Source of the DNA: Mycobacterium sp.
GTDB taxonomy: Bacteria; Actinomycetota; Actinomycetes; Mycobacteriales; Mycobacteriaceae
Assembly: GCA_020438845.1 (NCBI GenBank)
Contig: JAGQTV010000106.1
Span: 36,465-100,464, forward strand
Length of the DNA: 64,000 bases
Direction of reading: 5' to 3'
In this document: one piece after another, positions 46,360 through 55,288 of the stretch
How positions within the stretch are numbered: position 1 is the first letter of the stretch
How the letters are laid out: every line of letters begins with the position of its first letter
Notes under the pieces: model-generated
Database searches by the model: none
Told to the model about the DNA's origin: nothing
The model's input: the letters and a program-made list of their open reading frames with translations, nothing else
Made by a program: the position numbers and the translations under genes

Positions 46360-47199
46360 GTGTCAGCATCGGCGAAGCATCCCCCGTTGCTCGGCGAGTT
46401 GTCCGGCGAGTTCTTCGGCACGATGATCCTGATTCTGTTCGGTGTCGGCGTCGTTGCCCAGGTCGTCACAGGCGGATTTCCCACCACGACCGGTGCCACC
46501 GGGGACTACAACTCGATCGCCTGGGGCTGGGGTATGGGGGTGGCCATGGCGGTCTACGTCGCCGGGCGGCTCAGCGGCGCGCACCTCAACCCGGCTGTGA
46601 CGTTGGCGCTGGCAGCCTTCAAGGGATTTTCCTGGGGCAAGGTGATGCCTTACATTGCGGCACAAGTACTCGGTGCGTTCGTCGGTGCACTAATCGTCCG
46701 CCTGACGTACACCGACGCAATCCACCGCGTCGACCCCCACCACACCAAGGCCACTCAGGGCATCTTCTCGACCTCGCCAGACATCGGTGTATCCATACCG
46801 ACTGCCTTCCTCGACCAAGTCGTCGGCACCGCGATCCTGGTAATGGTGATCTTCGCGCTGACCAGCGCAGTCAATAACCCGCCGGGGGCCAACATCGGCC
46901 CGCTGATCATCGGGTTGCTGGTGGTCGGAATCGGGCTCGGGTGGGGTGCCAACGCCGGGTACGCGATCAACCCTGCCCGGGACTTCGCGCCGCGACTGGC
47001 CTCCTGGCTCACCGGCTACCACGAGGCGTGGTACTCCGCCAACGGTCCCGAACTGTATTTCTGGCTGCCCGTCGTGGCGCCTCTGGTGGGCGGATTGATC
47101 GGCGGGGCATTGTTCGTCTTCGGCATAGAGCGGTTCCTGCCTGCTGCGGTCGCCGAACCCGCCGAGGTCGGCGTGGTCGAGCCCACCGGGTTGCCCTGA
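46360..47199 (+). CDS. Aquaglyceroporin (MIP family)
   Basis: 279-aa channel with six membrane helices and the two NPA boxes, HLNPAVTLALA and YAINPARDFAPR. The Asp after the second NPAR is the mark of glycerol facilitators (GlpF) rather than water-only channels. The N-terminus ELSGEFFGTMILILFGVGVVAQ is typical. The GTG start at 46360 follows GAAAGG. It is followed after 29 nt by the purine permease gene on the same strand. M. tuberculosis lacks an aquaglyceroporin gene, so this is part of the fast-grower gene set. Confidence 0.92.
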   Translation: MSASAKHPPLLGELSGEFFGTMILILFGVGVVAQVVTGGFPTTTGATGDYNSIAWGWGMGVAMAVYVAGRLSGAHLNPAVTLALAAFKGFSWGKVMPYIAAQVLGAFVGALIVRLTYTDAIHRVDPHHTKATQGIFSTSPDIGVSIPTAFLDQVVGTAILVMVIFALTSAVNNPPGANIGPLIIGLLVVGIGLGWGANAGYAINPARDFAPRLASWLTGYHEAWYSANGPELYFWLPVVAPLVGGLIGGALFVFGIERFLPAAVAEPAEVGVVEPTGLP

Positions 47200-47228
47200 A
47201 CCCGCGGGGATGGCCGAGGTCCGCTGAC

Positions 47229-48644
47229 GTGAACTCATTTGACCGCTTCTTCGAGATCACTGCGCGCGGATCCAGTCTGAGTGCCGAAATTCGTGGCGGG
47301 GTAGTCACATTCATCGCGATGGCCTACATCGTCGTGCTGAACCCGACCATCCTGGCGGGCCCCAAGGATGTGGCTGGCCACCAACTGCAATTCGCTGCTG
47401 TCGCAGCCGTGACGGCGATGACCGCCGGCGCCATGACCATCCTGTTCGGAGTCGTCGCGCGCCTGCCGTTCGCGTTCGCCGCCGGGCTGGGAATCAACTC
47501 CTTCCTGGCGGCTTCGGTGGTCCATGCGGTGACCTGGCCTGAGGCAATGGGCCTAGTGGTTCTCAATGGCCTGGTCATCGTCGCGCTCGCGGCATCCGGG
47601 CTGCGCCGGCTGATCTTCGACGCCGTCCCTATGCCGCTGAAGATGGCGACGACGGCGGGCATCGGACTGTTCATCCTGTTCATCGGACTGATCGACGCAG
47701 GGTTTGTCGCCACCACGGGACTCCCCTCCCCGCCTGTCGGCCTCGGCGCAACCGGACACGGATCGATCAGCGGCATGCCGACACTGGTCTTCGTCGTCAC
47801 GCTGCTGCTCACCGCCATGCTGGTCGCACGCAAGGTGCGTGGCGGAATCCTCATCGGGCTGCTCGTGGGTACGGTGCTGGCGGTGGTCGTCGAGTCGATA
47901 TGGCACCTGGGATCGGCGGCTGAGCACTCGGGTGGATGGCGGTTGTCGATACCGACACTGTCGGGCTCGCCGATCGCGCTGCCGGATCTCTCATTGGTGG
48001 GCGCGTTCAGCTTCGACAGTTTCGGTCGGGTCGGGGCTCTGGCTGCCGCGGTCATGGTGTTCACACTGGTCTTCACCAATTTCTTCGACGCGTTGGGAAC
48101 CTTCACCGGGTTGTCCCGGACTGCCGGCCTGGCCGATGCGCAGGGAACCTTCCCCCGGCTGCATTCCGCACTGATCGTCGAGGGCGTTGGCGCGGTGGCC
48201 GGTGGCGCCACCTCCGCGTCGTCGAACACGGTCTTCATCGAGTCCGGTGCCGGCATCGAGGAGGGGGCACGCACCGGACTGGCTAACGTGGTGACCGGGG
48301 CGTTGTTCCTGGGGGCCATGTTCGTCTCGCCGCTGGCGTCGATCGTGCCGATGGAGGTCGCGGCCGCTGCACTGGTGGTCGTCGGGGCGATGATGTTCTC
48401 CCAGATTCGCCACATCGACATCTCGGACTTCACGGTTGCCCTACCGGTGGTCCTGACCGTGGCGGTGATGCCGTTGAGCTACTCGATCGCCAACGGCATC
48501 GGCGCGGGATTCATCTCCTGGGTGGTATTGCGGTCTGCGACCGGCAAAGCCCGAGAAGTCAGCCCGCTGCTGTGGGTCGTGGCTGCAGGGTTTCTGCTCT
48601 ACTTCGTCCGGGGTTCCTTTTCGACAGGCACAATTCCGCTATGA
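47229..48644 (+). CDS. NCS2-family purine permease (AzgA type)
   Basis: 471-aa transporter with ~12-14 membrane helices. FDRFFEITARGSSLSAEIRGG and TFIAMAYIVVLNPTIL are the AzgA-like N-terminus. VFTNFFDALGTFTGLSR and SASSNTVFIESGAGIEEGARTG carry the conserved substrate-site acidic residues. AzgA members take up hypoxanthine, guanine or adenine with protons. The GTG at 47229 is used because the upstream part of the frame is antisense or out-of-frame aquaporin sequence. Its stop overlaps the CDGSH ATG. Confidence 0.9.
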   Translation: MNSFDRFFEITARGSSLSAEIRGGVVTFIAMAYIVVLNPTILAGPKDVAGHQLQFAAVAAVTAMTAGAMTILFGVVARLPFAFAAGLGINSFLAASVVHAVTWPEAMGLVVLNGLVIVALAASGLRRLIFDAVPMPLKMATTAGIGLFILFIGLIDAGFVATTGLPSPPVGLGATGHGSISGMPTLVFVVTLLLTAMLVARKVRGGILIGLLVGTVLAVVVESIWHLGSAAEHSGGWRLSIPTLSGSPIALPDLSLVGAFSFDSFGRVGALAAAVMVFTLVFTNFFDALGTFTGLSRTAGLADAQGTFPRLHSALIVEGVGAVAGGATSASSNTVFIESGAGIEEGARTGLANVVTGALFLGAMFVSPLASIVPMEVAAAALVVVGAMMFSQIRHIDISDFTVALPVVLTVAVMPLSYSIANGIGAGFISWVVLRSATGKAREVSPLLWVVAAGFLLYFVRGSFSTGTIPL

Positions 48645-48850
48645 GCGATTCCCCTCAGAACGATTGCCGGGTCACCATCACCGCGTTGACCGACGGTCCA
48701 CTCGAAGTATCTGGCGAGGTAGAGATACTCGCCGCCGGCGGCAGCCCGGTCAAACGGACCGCCAAAAGTTTCCTGTGCCGCTGTGGTCACTCGGGGAACA
48801 AGCCGTTCTGCGACGGGTCCCACAAGCGCGAGGGCTTCACCGCGCCCTGA
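48641..48850 (+). CDS. CDGSH iron-sulfur domain protein
   Basis: 69-aa single-domain protein. The 2Fe-2S cluster is bound by three Cys and one His in FLCRCGHSGNKPFCDGSHKR, the CDGSH signature. Its ATG overlaps the permease stop (ATGA), so it is translationally coupled. It is a likely redox or cluster-transfer protein; why it is tied to a purine permease is unclear, although oxidative purine breakdown uses iron-sulfur enzymes. Confidence 0.93.
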   Translation: MSDSPQNDCRVTITALTDGPLEVSGEVEILAAGGSPVKRTAKSFLCRCGHSGNKPFCDGSHKREGFTAP

Positions 48851-48917
48851 GGCATCGCGCCCCAAGTACTAGGCTGGGGGTTAACGGCACGACCACCAAC
48901 CACGAGAAGGACATGCC

Positions 48918-49196
48918 ATGAGTTCTGGCTGCTTGAGCCGCCGTCTTGGGCTACTCGCAGGCGGTGCCGCAGTTGTTGCGATGGCGACGCTGTCTGCCTG
49001 CGGTTCCGACAAGACCCACGAGTCCCCCTCTAGCCCGGCCCCGTCGCAATCGGAGTCCGCTACGCCCCCGCCCTCGCTGTCGCCCACCGAAAAGGCCGCT
49101 GGGGTCAGTGGCCCCAACTCGTTTACACCCACGATCAACCCGAAGCCCCCGGGTGCGGTTTGTCGCGAGGTGGTAGGAAACGTCTGCATTCGCTGA
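48918..49196 (+). CDS. Small putative lipoprotein
   Basis: 92-aa protein with a lipoprotein signal: basic start, hydrophobic LGLLAGGAAVVAMATLSAC with lipobox LSAC at residues ~25-28. The mature part is Ser/Pro rich and ends PGAVCREVVGNVCIR with two cysteines. A GAGAAGGA ribosome binding site precedes the ATG. No family is recognised. Confidence 0.78.
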   Translation: MSSGCLSRRLGLLAGGAAVVAMATLSACGSDKTHESPSSPAPSQSESATPPPSLSPTEKAAGVSGPNSFTPTINPKPPGAVCREVVGNVCIR

Positions 49197-49267
49197 GCGC
49201 GAACTGTGGGCCGGTTCACTGGCTCGAAGGGTCGACGTTGCGGCATGGGTTCCGTAGCATTAAGCCC

Positions 49268-49651
49268 ATGCCCAACACTATGAGCGCCTTTGCTGCAGCA
49301 TCGAAGAAAGCCGTGCTCATTGCCGGCTTCGCCGCCTCGCTGACCACTCTTGGCGGTGCCGTAGCGGCAGCGGACTCGACCGGCGAAGGTCAAACGGGTG
49401 CTGTCTACGACCCCACCGCGACTCAGGGCGAGATCCGCACCGGATCTCAGGGGACCACCGCCTCCAGCGGGGCGGGCACCGTAATGAGCAATCACAGCAA
49501 CGTGCGTCAAGTTGGGCCAAAAGAGGCATTCGGCCAGTCGTCCGACTCCCTGGGAACCCCGAACGGAAGCGGGCAGAATGTGAAGGACTGGGACGGATTC
49601 CAGGGCGCCTACACGGTCGGCTCGGAGTTCTTCTCCCCGCAGTACCGCTAG
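49268..49651 (+). CDS. Small secreted hypothetical protein
   Basis: 127 aa from the ATG at 49268. A signal peptide spans ~1-36 (KKAVLIAGFAASLTTLGGAVAAADS). The mature ~90 residues are Gly/Ser/Thr-rich and polar, ending YTVGSEFFSPQYR. No Cys and no domain is recognised. It is the second of three small exported proteins in a row (lipoprotein, this one, and the next), all on the plus strand. Confidence 0.72.
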   Translation: MPNTMSAFAAASKKAVLIAGFAASLTTLGGAVAAADSTGEGQTGAVYDPTATQGEIRTGSQGTTASSGAGTVMSNHSNVRQVGPKEAFGQSSDSLGTPNGSGQNVKDWDGFQGAYTVGSEFFSPQYR

Positions 49652-49660
49652 GCAGGGAGC

Positions 49661-50167
49661 GTGGCGTTTCGCGCTGCGAGCCTGATCGTTGCTGTGGCCG
49701 CGGCGGGCGCGGGCGTGGCCCCATTCGTCGCATCGGCTGACCCGGCGCCGAGTTGGGATGGTTGGTACAAGGTCACCTTCCAAACCGATCGGAAGTCCGG
49801 CACCAGCATGGCGGCCAAGCAATCGGAGACCCCCTACACCGCGTGGTATAAGTTCGCCACCGACTGCTCTTCGGGAACCTGCGTTGCCGCGGTGGTCGAC
49901 GGGCCCACCCCCAAAGACAACGCCGCGCAGGCCACGAAATTTGAGTGGACGGGATCTCAGTGGTCGCGCACCAACAACTGGCGGTGGGATTGTGGCCTCG
50001 GGGACGGCACGCTCACCTTCGACCCGGCCAGTTCGGTCACCACCTATTCGCCGCAGCCGGACGGGTCACTGACTGGCACCTTTGCCACCAATATCGGCAG
50101 TGGCGCCTGTCAGGGCACGGTGTACATTCCACTGGTCGCCGTTCGGGCTGATCCGGCCTCGATTTAG
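49661..50167 (+). CDS. Secreted hypothetical protein with disulfide pattern
   Basis: 168-aa exported protein starting at a GTG with GGGAG 5 nt upstream, 9 nt after the preceding gene. The signal peptide is SLIVAVAAAGAGVAPFVASA. The mature part is beta-rich, with Trp in PSWDGWYKVTF and WSRTNNWRWDCG and four Cys (DCSSGTC, WDCG, GACQGT). It resembles mycobacterial secreted proteins of unknown function. It is probably co-transcribed with the previous gene. Confidence 0.78.
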   Translation: MAFRAASLIVAVAAAGAGVAPFVASADPAPSWDGWYKVTFQTDRKSGTSMAAKQSETPYTAWYKFATDCSSGTCVAAVVDGPTPKDNAAQATKFEWTGSQWSRTNNWRWDCGLGDGTLTFDPASSVTTYSPQPDGSLTGTFATNIGSGACQGTVYIPLVAVRADPASI

Positions 50168-50355
50168 ATCGGCTTGAATCGGCGCTCGGTACCCGTAGAA
50201 CTCCTGGTCCTCGCTGTGGGATCGGGCTCCGCGGGGAATCATCCGCATCTCCTTTTCCCTCCCTGTCACGGCAGGCGATGAACCCGCTGTTTCCGGCAAC
50301 TTTTCGACCGCACCGGTGCTAGGTTGGCGCCGTCATCGCGTGGAAGGCGGTCGAA

Positions 50356-50814
50356 ATGGGCGGGCTCGGCTCTGGGCCGGACAGCGAACGGCAGGCCAAT
50401 GAAGGCGGGGTGGATTGGGAAGCGCTGCGCGCGGCCGCCGTCGCCGCATCGAAGTGCTCCTACTCCCCCTATTCGCACTTCCCGGTGGGCGTGGCCGGTT
50501 TTGTCGACGACGGCCGACTGGTCTCGGGTGCGAATGTCGAGAACGCGTCCTACGGCCTGACATTGTGTGCCGAATGTTCGATGGTCTCGGCGTTGCACGC
50601 AAGCGGCGGGGGGCGGCTCGTCTCGGCCTACTGCGTCGACGGTAACGGCGAGGCGTTGATGCCCTGCGGGCGATGCCGTCAACTGCTCTACGAACATGGC
50701 GGGCCGGATCTGCTGATCATGACGCCGGAGGGCGTCAGGACTATGGCCCAGATCCTGCCGCAGCCGTTCGGTCCGTGGGATCTGGCCGAAAGGAAGGCTG
50801 CCCGTGACGATTGA
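50356..50814 (+). CDS. cdd: Cytidine deaminase
   Basis: Zinc enzyme converting cytidine and deoxycytidine to uridine and deoxyuridine. The active site is seen in TLCAECSMVSALH (Cys ligand and catalytic Glu) and MPCGRCRQLLYEHGG (two Cys ligands), and the fold start in SPYSHFPVGVAGF. Two starts are possible: the ATG at 50356 (GGAAGG upstream; 152 aa) or the GTG at 50410 (134 aa), which fits the ~133-aa M. tuberculosis Rv3315c better. It overlaps the MFS gene by 11 nt. Its product feeds the uridine phosphorylase encoded at 55.3-56.2 kb. Confidence 0.92.
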   Translation: MGGLGSGPDSERQANEGGVDWEALRAAAVAASKCSYSPYSHFPVGVAGFVDDGRLVSGANVENASYGLTLCAECSMVSALHASGGGRLVSAYCVDGNGEALMPCGRCRQLLYEHGGPDLLIMTPEGVRTMAQILPQPFGPWDLAERKAARDD

Positions 50815-52384
50815 GACAAGCGCCCAAGACGGCCAGAGGGCGAGCAAAGCGGCCTGGGCCATTCTCGCCGCCATGGGCTTCGGCGCCCTGATAGCGCAGA
50901 TGTTCTCGACCGTGATCGGGCCGGCTCTGCCCACCATCAAAGAAGATCTGGGCTTGGGACTCTCATCGCAGACCTGGACGATCACTGCCTACAGCCTCGC
51001 ATTCGGCGCCGCGCTGGTTGCCGGCGGGCGGATGGGGGACCTCGTCGGCGAAGTCAAGATGATCGTGATCGGCTTCGTCATCTTCGGCATCGGCCTGCTG
51101 ATGTCGGCGGTCGCCGTGGGCGGTCCGTTGATGATCAGCGGCCGTGCCATCCAGGGGATCGGCATCGGCATCTCCGCGCCCGCGACGCTGTCCATCGTGG
51201 TCAACTCATTTCCCTTGGTCCAACGAGGCTTTGCCGTCGGGGTATGGGGATTTGCGCACGGCTTCGGGCTGCTTATCGGCCCGCTGTTCGCCGCCTGGAT
51301 GATGGAGGTCGCCAGTTGGCGGTGGGTGTTCTGGGTGTCGCTGCCGCTGACCGCCCTGGTCATCCTGGTGACGATTCTCGCGACCCGCGGATATCAGAGC
51401 GTCATCGCCAAGGGCAGGTATGACTGGCTCGGGCTGATCCTCGGTGCCACCGGCATCACCTTGGTCACCTACGGCCTACAGAACTCATCGGTGAGTTGGT
51501 CGGCCACCGCAACGTGGGGTTCGCTCATCGCCGGTGCTGTTCTGCTGGGCATTTTCGGCATGGTGGAGACCAGAATCGCGCACCCGCTGGTCGATTTCGG
51601 TCTGTGGAAAGAACGGCTGTTCTCCGGCGGATTCTTCGCCGAAAGCGCGGTTGGCTTTGTCTACATCCCTTTCCTGACCTTCGTCGGCTCGTTGTTCTTC
51701 ATCAACGTTCTGGACTACTCCCCGGGCAAGGCGAGTTGGGTCATCGTCATCACCACCGGAATCTGCATGCTTTTCGAGCCCCCGGCCGGCCGGTGGGTGG
51801 ACAAGGTGGGGCCTGGTCTGCCGATCACCGTTGCACTTCTGATGCAGGCAGTGGCGCTGGCCTGGATAGGGTTGCTCTTCACACCGCATACCACGCTGAT
51901 GCAGATGGTCATCCCGTTGGCGCTCATGGGCATCGGAGTCGGTATCTCGCTGCCGGCCTGCAACACCGCGGGCATGTCCGCGGTCGACGCTGAGCGGGCC
52001 GGTATGGGGTCGGGCCTGATGCAAATGACGTTCAACATCCCGGCCGCTCTCGGTGTGGCCCTGGCCACGTCGGTGATCGGCACTCTGACCGCGTCGAAGG
52101 TGTCCGGTGGTTTGGGGCCGGAACTTCGCGACCTTGGGGCACGGTATGCCGGAGCCGTTCAAGACGGGAACCTGGAGGCGGCCGACAAGATGTTGGTCGG
52201 CCTGTCCGAGGGGTCGGTCCAGGCGATCAAAGGTGCAGCGGTGAATGCGGCCGCGTCGGCCATCACCACGTCGATGCTCGTGCTCTCCTTCGTCGCCTTG
52301 GCGGGTGCGGTCTTTGCCTGGGTAGTAATCGGACGACGACGAACACCCGATCACATCGAGATGACCCACGCTGCCAGGGTTTAA
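50804..52384 (+). CDS. MFS transporter, DHA2 (14-helix) type
   Basis: 526-aa major facilitator with ~14 predicted helices. Motif A is in GGRMGDLVGEVKM and motif C-like Gly/Pro residues are in GFAHGFGLLIGPLFAAWM. The helix-1 motif of drug exporters (LDxTIVNVALP) is changed to MFSTVIGPALPTI, so the membrane Asp is missing. It is translationally coupled to cdd, and AAGGAAGG precedes the GTG. The pairing suggests nucleoside or base transport, but the family mostly exports drugs, so the substrate is open. Confidence 0.82.
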   Translation: MTIETSAQDGQRASKAAWAILAAMGFGALIAQMFSTVIGPALPTIKEDLGLGLSSQTWTITAYSLAFGAALVAGGRMGDLVGEVKMIVIGFVIFGIGLLMSAVAVGGPLMISGRAIQGIGIGISAPATLSIVVNSFPLVQRGFAVGVWGFAHGFGLLIGPLFAAWMMEVASWRWVFWVSLPLTALVILVTILATRGYQSVIAKGRYDWLGLILGATGITLVTYGLQNSSVSWSATATWGSLIAGAVLLGIFGMVETRIAHPLVDFGLWKERLFSGGFFAESAVGFVYIPFLTFVGSLFFINVLDYSPGKASWVIVITTGICMLFEPPAGRWVDKVGPGLPITVALLMQAVALAWIGLLFTPHTTLMQMVIPLALMGIGVGISLPACNTAGMSAVDAERAGMGSGLMQMTFNIPAALGVALATSVIGTLTASKVSGGLGPELRDLGARYAGAVQDGNLEAADKMLVGLSEGSVQAIKGAAVNAAASAITTSMLVLSFVALAGAVFAWVVIGRRRTPDHIEMTHAARV

Positions 52385-52458
52385 CCTCTCTGCGACAGTC
52401 ATCCGCGTGCGCTCTGCAGCGCTGCGGCGGGAAGGAGCGGTGATTCGGCAGCGGGAAC

Positions 52459-52839
52459 TCAGACGGGGGGAGAATCCCACGGCGCCGTCAGTGCGCCGAG
52501 ATACGCCGACCAGCGCTCTCGATCCACGAATCCGTAGTGTCCGGCACCACCAGCGACGGCGAACTGGCCGAGCCCGAGGTGGTCGGCGAGTTGTTCCATG
52601 TCGGCGCCCCAGTCGACGATCCGTCGGCCGGGCCGCGGTGAGGATCCTCCGACACCAGGCTGGTCGGCGGCGATCATCCGCACCCCGAGCGATCTGGTGA
52701 GATCCTCGTCGGGGTTACGGATCACCCGCGAGTCGGCGAAACCGTGGCTGAAGATGACAGGCAGACCATCGGGATCGCCGTAGATGTCATAGGCCAGCGT
52801 CCGCCCGTCAGCGAGCCTAAGGGTGTGCAGCAGAAGTGT
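52459..52839 (-). pseudogene. Truncated alpha/beta hydrolase
   Basis: The frame begins without a usable start codon inside the end of pmmB and encodes LLLHTLRLADGRTLAYDIYG, VIFSHGFADSRV (oxyanion site) and AADQPGVGGSSPRPGR, the first half of an alpha/beta hydrolase. At the nucleophile elbow it reads FAVAGGAGHYGF instead of GxSxG, then jumps to a short unrelated end with a stop. The family is ~280 aa; ~125 are left. An internal deletion removing the catalytic Ser, Asp and His is inferred. Confidence 0.65.
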
Positions 52840-54502
52840 CCTCGAGTGCGAGAGCCGCGGCCACGCTGGCCCGGATAGCGCCGAGTTCGGACCGGGCTTG
52901 CGCGCGGGCATCGGCGATGTCGCCTTCTCCGTCCTCGCGGACGGGAACCACCACCTGCAGATAGCACTTGAGCTTTGGCTCCGTGCCACTGGGGCGCACG
53001 ATGACGCGGGCGCCGGCGAGGGTGAACCGAAGGCCGTCTGTCGGCGGGAGGCCGTCGATGCCCTTCTCGAGATCGTCCATCCGGACCACGTCCCGTCCGC
53101 CCAATGTGGTCGGGGGGTTGGCCCGTAGCCGCGACATAGCTTCGGCGATCAGCGAGATGTCCGAAACCCGCACCGAGAGTTGGCTTGTCGAATACAGCCC
53201 GAACGTACGCGCCAGGTCGTCGAGCACGTCCTGCGGTCCGCGGCCCTCAGCTTTGAGTGCCGCCACCATTTCCAGGATCAGGAGCGACGCAGTGATGCCG
53301 TCCTTGTCCTTGACAGCCGCAGGGTCGCAGCAGTACCCGAGAGCCTCCTCATAGCCGAATCGCAGGCCGGGTACCTTCGAAATCCACTTGAAACCGGTGA
53401 GTGTCGTGGCGTAGCCGAGGCCCGCGTCGGCGGCGATGCGTTCCAGCAGTGTGCCGGACACGATCGATTGGGCGTAGACCCCCTCGACCGGCGTCCCGTC
53501 GCGTCGTCCACGTTCAGCTATCCACCAGGCCAGCAGGGCCCCCACCTCGTCGCCGGTAAGCATTCGGTAGTCGCCGTCGTAGCGGATGCCCGCCGCGCAA
53601 CGGTCGGCGTCGGGGTCGTTGGCGATGATGACGTCGGCATCCTGCGCTCGTGCGTCGGCCAGCGAAAGGTCCATCGCACCGGGCTCTTCGGGGTTGGGAA
53701 AGTTGACCGTAGGGAAACGTCCGTCCGGATCGAACTGCGCTGCGACCTTGGCCGGTGCGCTGAAACCCGCCTCGGTCACGGTGCGCATGAATACCTCTCC
53801 CCCGACACCGTGCATCGCGGTGTACACCGCCGACACCTGCCTGGAGCCATTGCCCAGCAGCGAGACCGCCCGTGCCACATAGGCGTCGAGCACTGCGTCG
53901 TCGAGGATTCGATAGTCCTCAGACTGTGGAATCGACGCCATCGGGCCCACGGCGTCGATACAGGCCGAAATGTCGGCGTCGGCCGGTGGAACGATCTGAC
54001 TGCCATCACCCAGGTAGACCTTGTAGCCGTTGTCGTCGGGTGGATTGTGCGACGCGGTGACCATCACGCCCGCGTCCGCACCCAGGTGCCGAATCGCAAA
54101 CGCCAGCACCGGGGTCGGCAGGGCCTTGGGCAGCACCAGGGCGGCGATGTTGGCTCCTGCCATGATGCGAGCCGTATCGCGGGCGAACACGTCGGAGTTG
54201 CGGCGGGCGTCGTAGCCCACCACGATCCGCTGGCCGCCATGAGCTGCCAGATAAGCCGCCAACCCGGCAGCCGCCCGGGCCACCACGACCCGATTCATCC
54301 GGTTGCTGCCGGGGCCGAGCCGGCCTCGAAGTCCGGCGGTTCCGAATTGCAGTGTCCCGTCGAAGGCGTCGGCGAGTTCGGCTGCGGAATCGGAGTCGCC
54401 GGCCTCGGCCCGCGTGAGCAAGGCGGACAGTTCGGCAGCGGTCGACGGGTCGGGGTCCTCAGCCAGCCATGCGCGGGCGGTCTCGAAAAGATCGGCCCCC
54501 AT
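52817..54502 (-). CDS. pmmB: Phosphomannomutase/phosphopentomutase-like, PmmB
   Basis: 561-aa alpha-D-phosphohexomutase. The phosphoserine loop is VTASHNPPDDNGYKVY, the metal loop is NDPDADRC, the sugar loop EEALGYCCDP and the phosphate loop RPSGTEPKLK. The length and FGTAGLRGRLGPG resemble PGM2-type enzymes that act on deoxyribose-1-phosphate, ribose-1-phosphate or glucose-1,6-bisphosphate. It shares 1 nt with the deoC stop, so in this operon the likely job is converting (deoxy)ribose-1-phosphate to the 5-phosphate between Udp and DeoC. The ortholog is M. tuberculosis Rv3308. Confidence 0.92.
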   Translation of the reverse strand: MGADLFETARAWLAEDPDPSTAAELSALLTRAEAGDSDSAAELADAFDGTLQFGTAGLRGRLGPGSNRMNRVVVARAAAGLAAYLAAHGGQRIVVGYDARRNSDVFARDTARIMAGANIAALVLPKALPTPVLAFAIRHLGADAGVMVTASHNPPDDNGYKVYLGDGSQIVPPADADISACIDAVGPMASIPQSEDYRILDDAVLDAYVARAVSLLGNGSRQVSAVYTAMHGVGGEVFMRTVTEAGFSAPAKVAAQFDPDGRFPTVNFPNPEEPGAMDLSLADARAQDADVIIANDPDADRCAAGIRYDGDYRMLTGDEVGALLAWWIAERGRRDGTPVEGVYAQSIVSGTLLERIAADAGLGYATTLTGFKWISKVPGLRFGYEEALGYCCDPAAVKDKDGITASLLILEMVAALKAEGRGPQDVLDDLARTFGLYSTSQLSVRVSDISLIAEAMSRLRANPPTTLGGRDVVRMDDLEKGIDGLPPTDGLRFTLAGARVIVRPSGTEPKLKCYLQVVVPVREDGEGDIADARAQARSELGAIRASVAAALALEDTSAAHP

Positions 54503-55272
54503 CAGTAGCCGCCCGCGCCCGGTTCGGCACCGGTGACGATGGCTACCGAGGCCGATGCCCCGATACGGTCGGCACCGGCCGCAAGCACGGTCTCGGCGTC
54601 CTCTCGGGTGCGGACCGCCCCGGAAGCCTTAACCCCCAACCGGTCTCCCACCATCGACCGCATGAGTGCGACATCCGCTGCAGTGGCGCCACCCCCACCG
54701 AAACCTGTCGACGTCTTCACGTACGCCGCTCCGGTGCGCAGGGCGATCAGGCAGGCGATGGCCTTCTGTTCGTCATTGAGCATGCTGGTCTCCAGAATCA
54801 CCTTCACCGGTACCGGCCGCGCCGCACCCACAACGCCGAGCATGTCGTCATACACGGCGGCCAGGTCACCGGAAAGAAGGCCGCCGATGTCGAGGACCAT
54901 GTCGACCTCGTCGGCCCCCTCGGCCACGGTGATCCGGGCCTCCTCGGCCTTGGCCAGCCGCGTCATGGCTCCGAGCGGAAAGCCGACAACGGTGCAGACC
55001 ATAACGCCGGATTCGGCGAGCTGTTCAGCGGCCGTGGGCACCCATCGGGTGTTCACGCACACCGACGCGAACCCGTGCTCTTTGGCCTCCTGACACAGGG
55101 TTCCGATGGCTTGGAGGGTGGCGTCGGCCTTGAGCAGGGTGTGGTCGATCCGGCCGGCGAGGTCGTCGGATGTACGCAGCACGTCAGGCACGTCGACGTT
55201 GTCGGGGGCGGGGCCCAAAGCGTTGGTCACGGCCGCGTTGGCGCGGGCGAAAAGTTCGGTGTAGTCGGTCAT
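54502..55272 (-). CDS. deoC: Deoxyribose-phosphate aldolase
   Basis: 256-aa class I aldolase splitting 2-deoxyribose-5-phosphate to acetaldehyde and glyceraldehyde-3-phosphate. The Schiff-base Lys is in AAYVKTSTGFGGGGAT, the second Lys in LGVKASGAVRT, and the Asp in DEVDMVLDIGG. The ATG has AGGAG just upstream. It lies 16 nt after udp and overlaps pmmB, forming a deoxynucleoside catabolic operon. Confidence 0.95.
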   Translation of the reverse strand: MTDYTELFARANAAVTNALGPAPDNVDVPDVLRTSDDLAGRIDHTLLKADATLQAIGTLCQEAKEHGFASVCVNTRWVPTAAEQLAESGVMVCTVVGFPLGAMTRLAKAEEARITVAEGADEVDMVLDIGGLLSGDLAAVYDDMLGVVGAARPVPVKVILETSMLNDEQKAIACLIALRTGAAYVKTSTGFGGGGATAADVALMRSMVGDRLGVKASGAVRTREDAETVLAAGADRIGASASVAIVTGAEPGAGGY

Positions 55273-55288
55273 CTTGTCTCCTGAATCG

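Noticed and set aside
46130-46369. Minus-strand ORF in the gap before the aquaporin gene
   Set aside because: The translation has no family similarity and overlaps degenerate GGATTCGGG-like repeats; it is probably non-coding.
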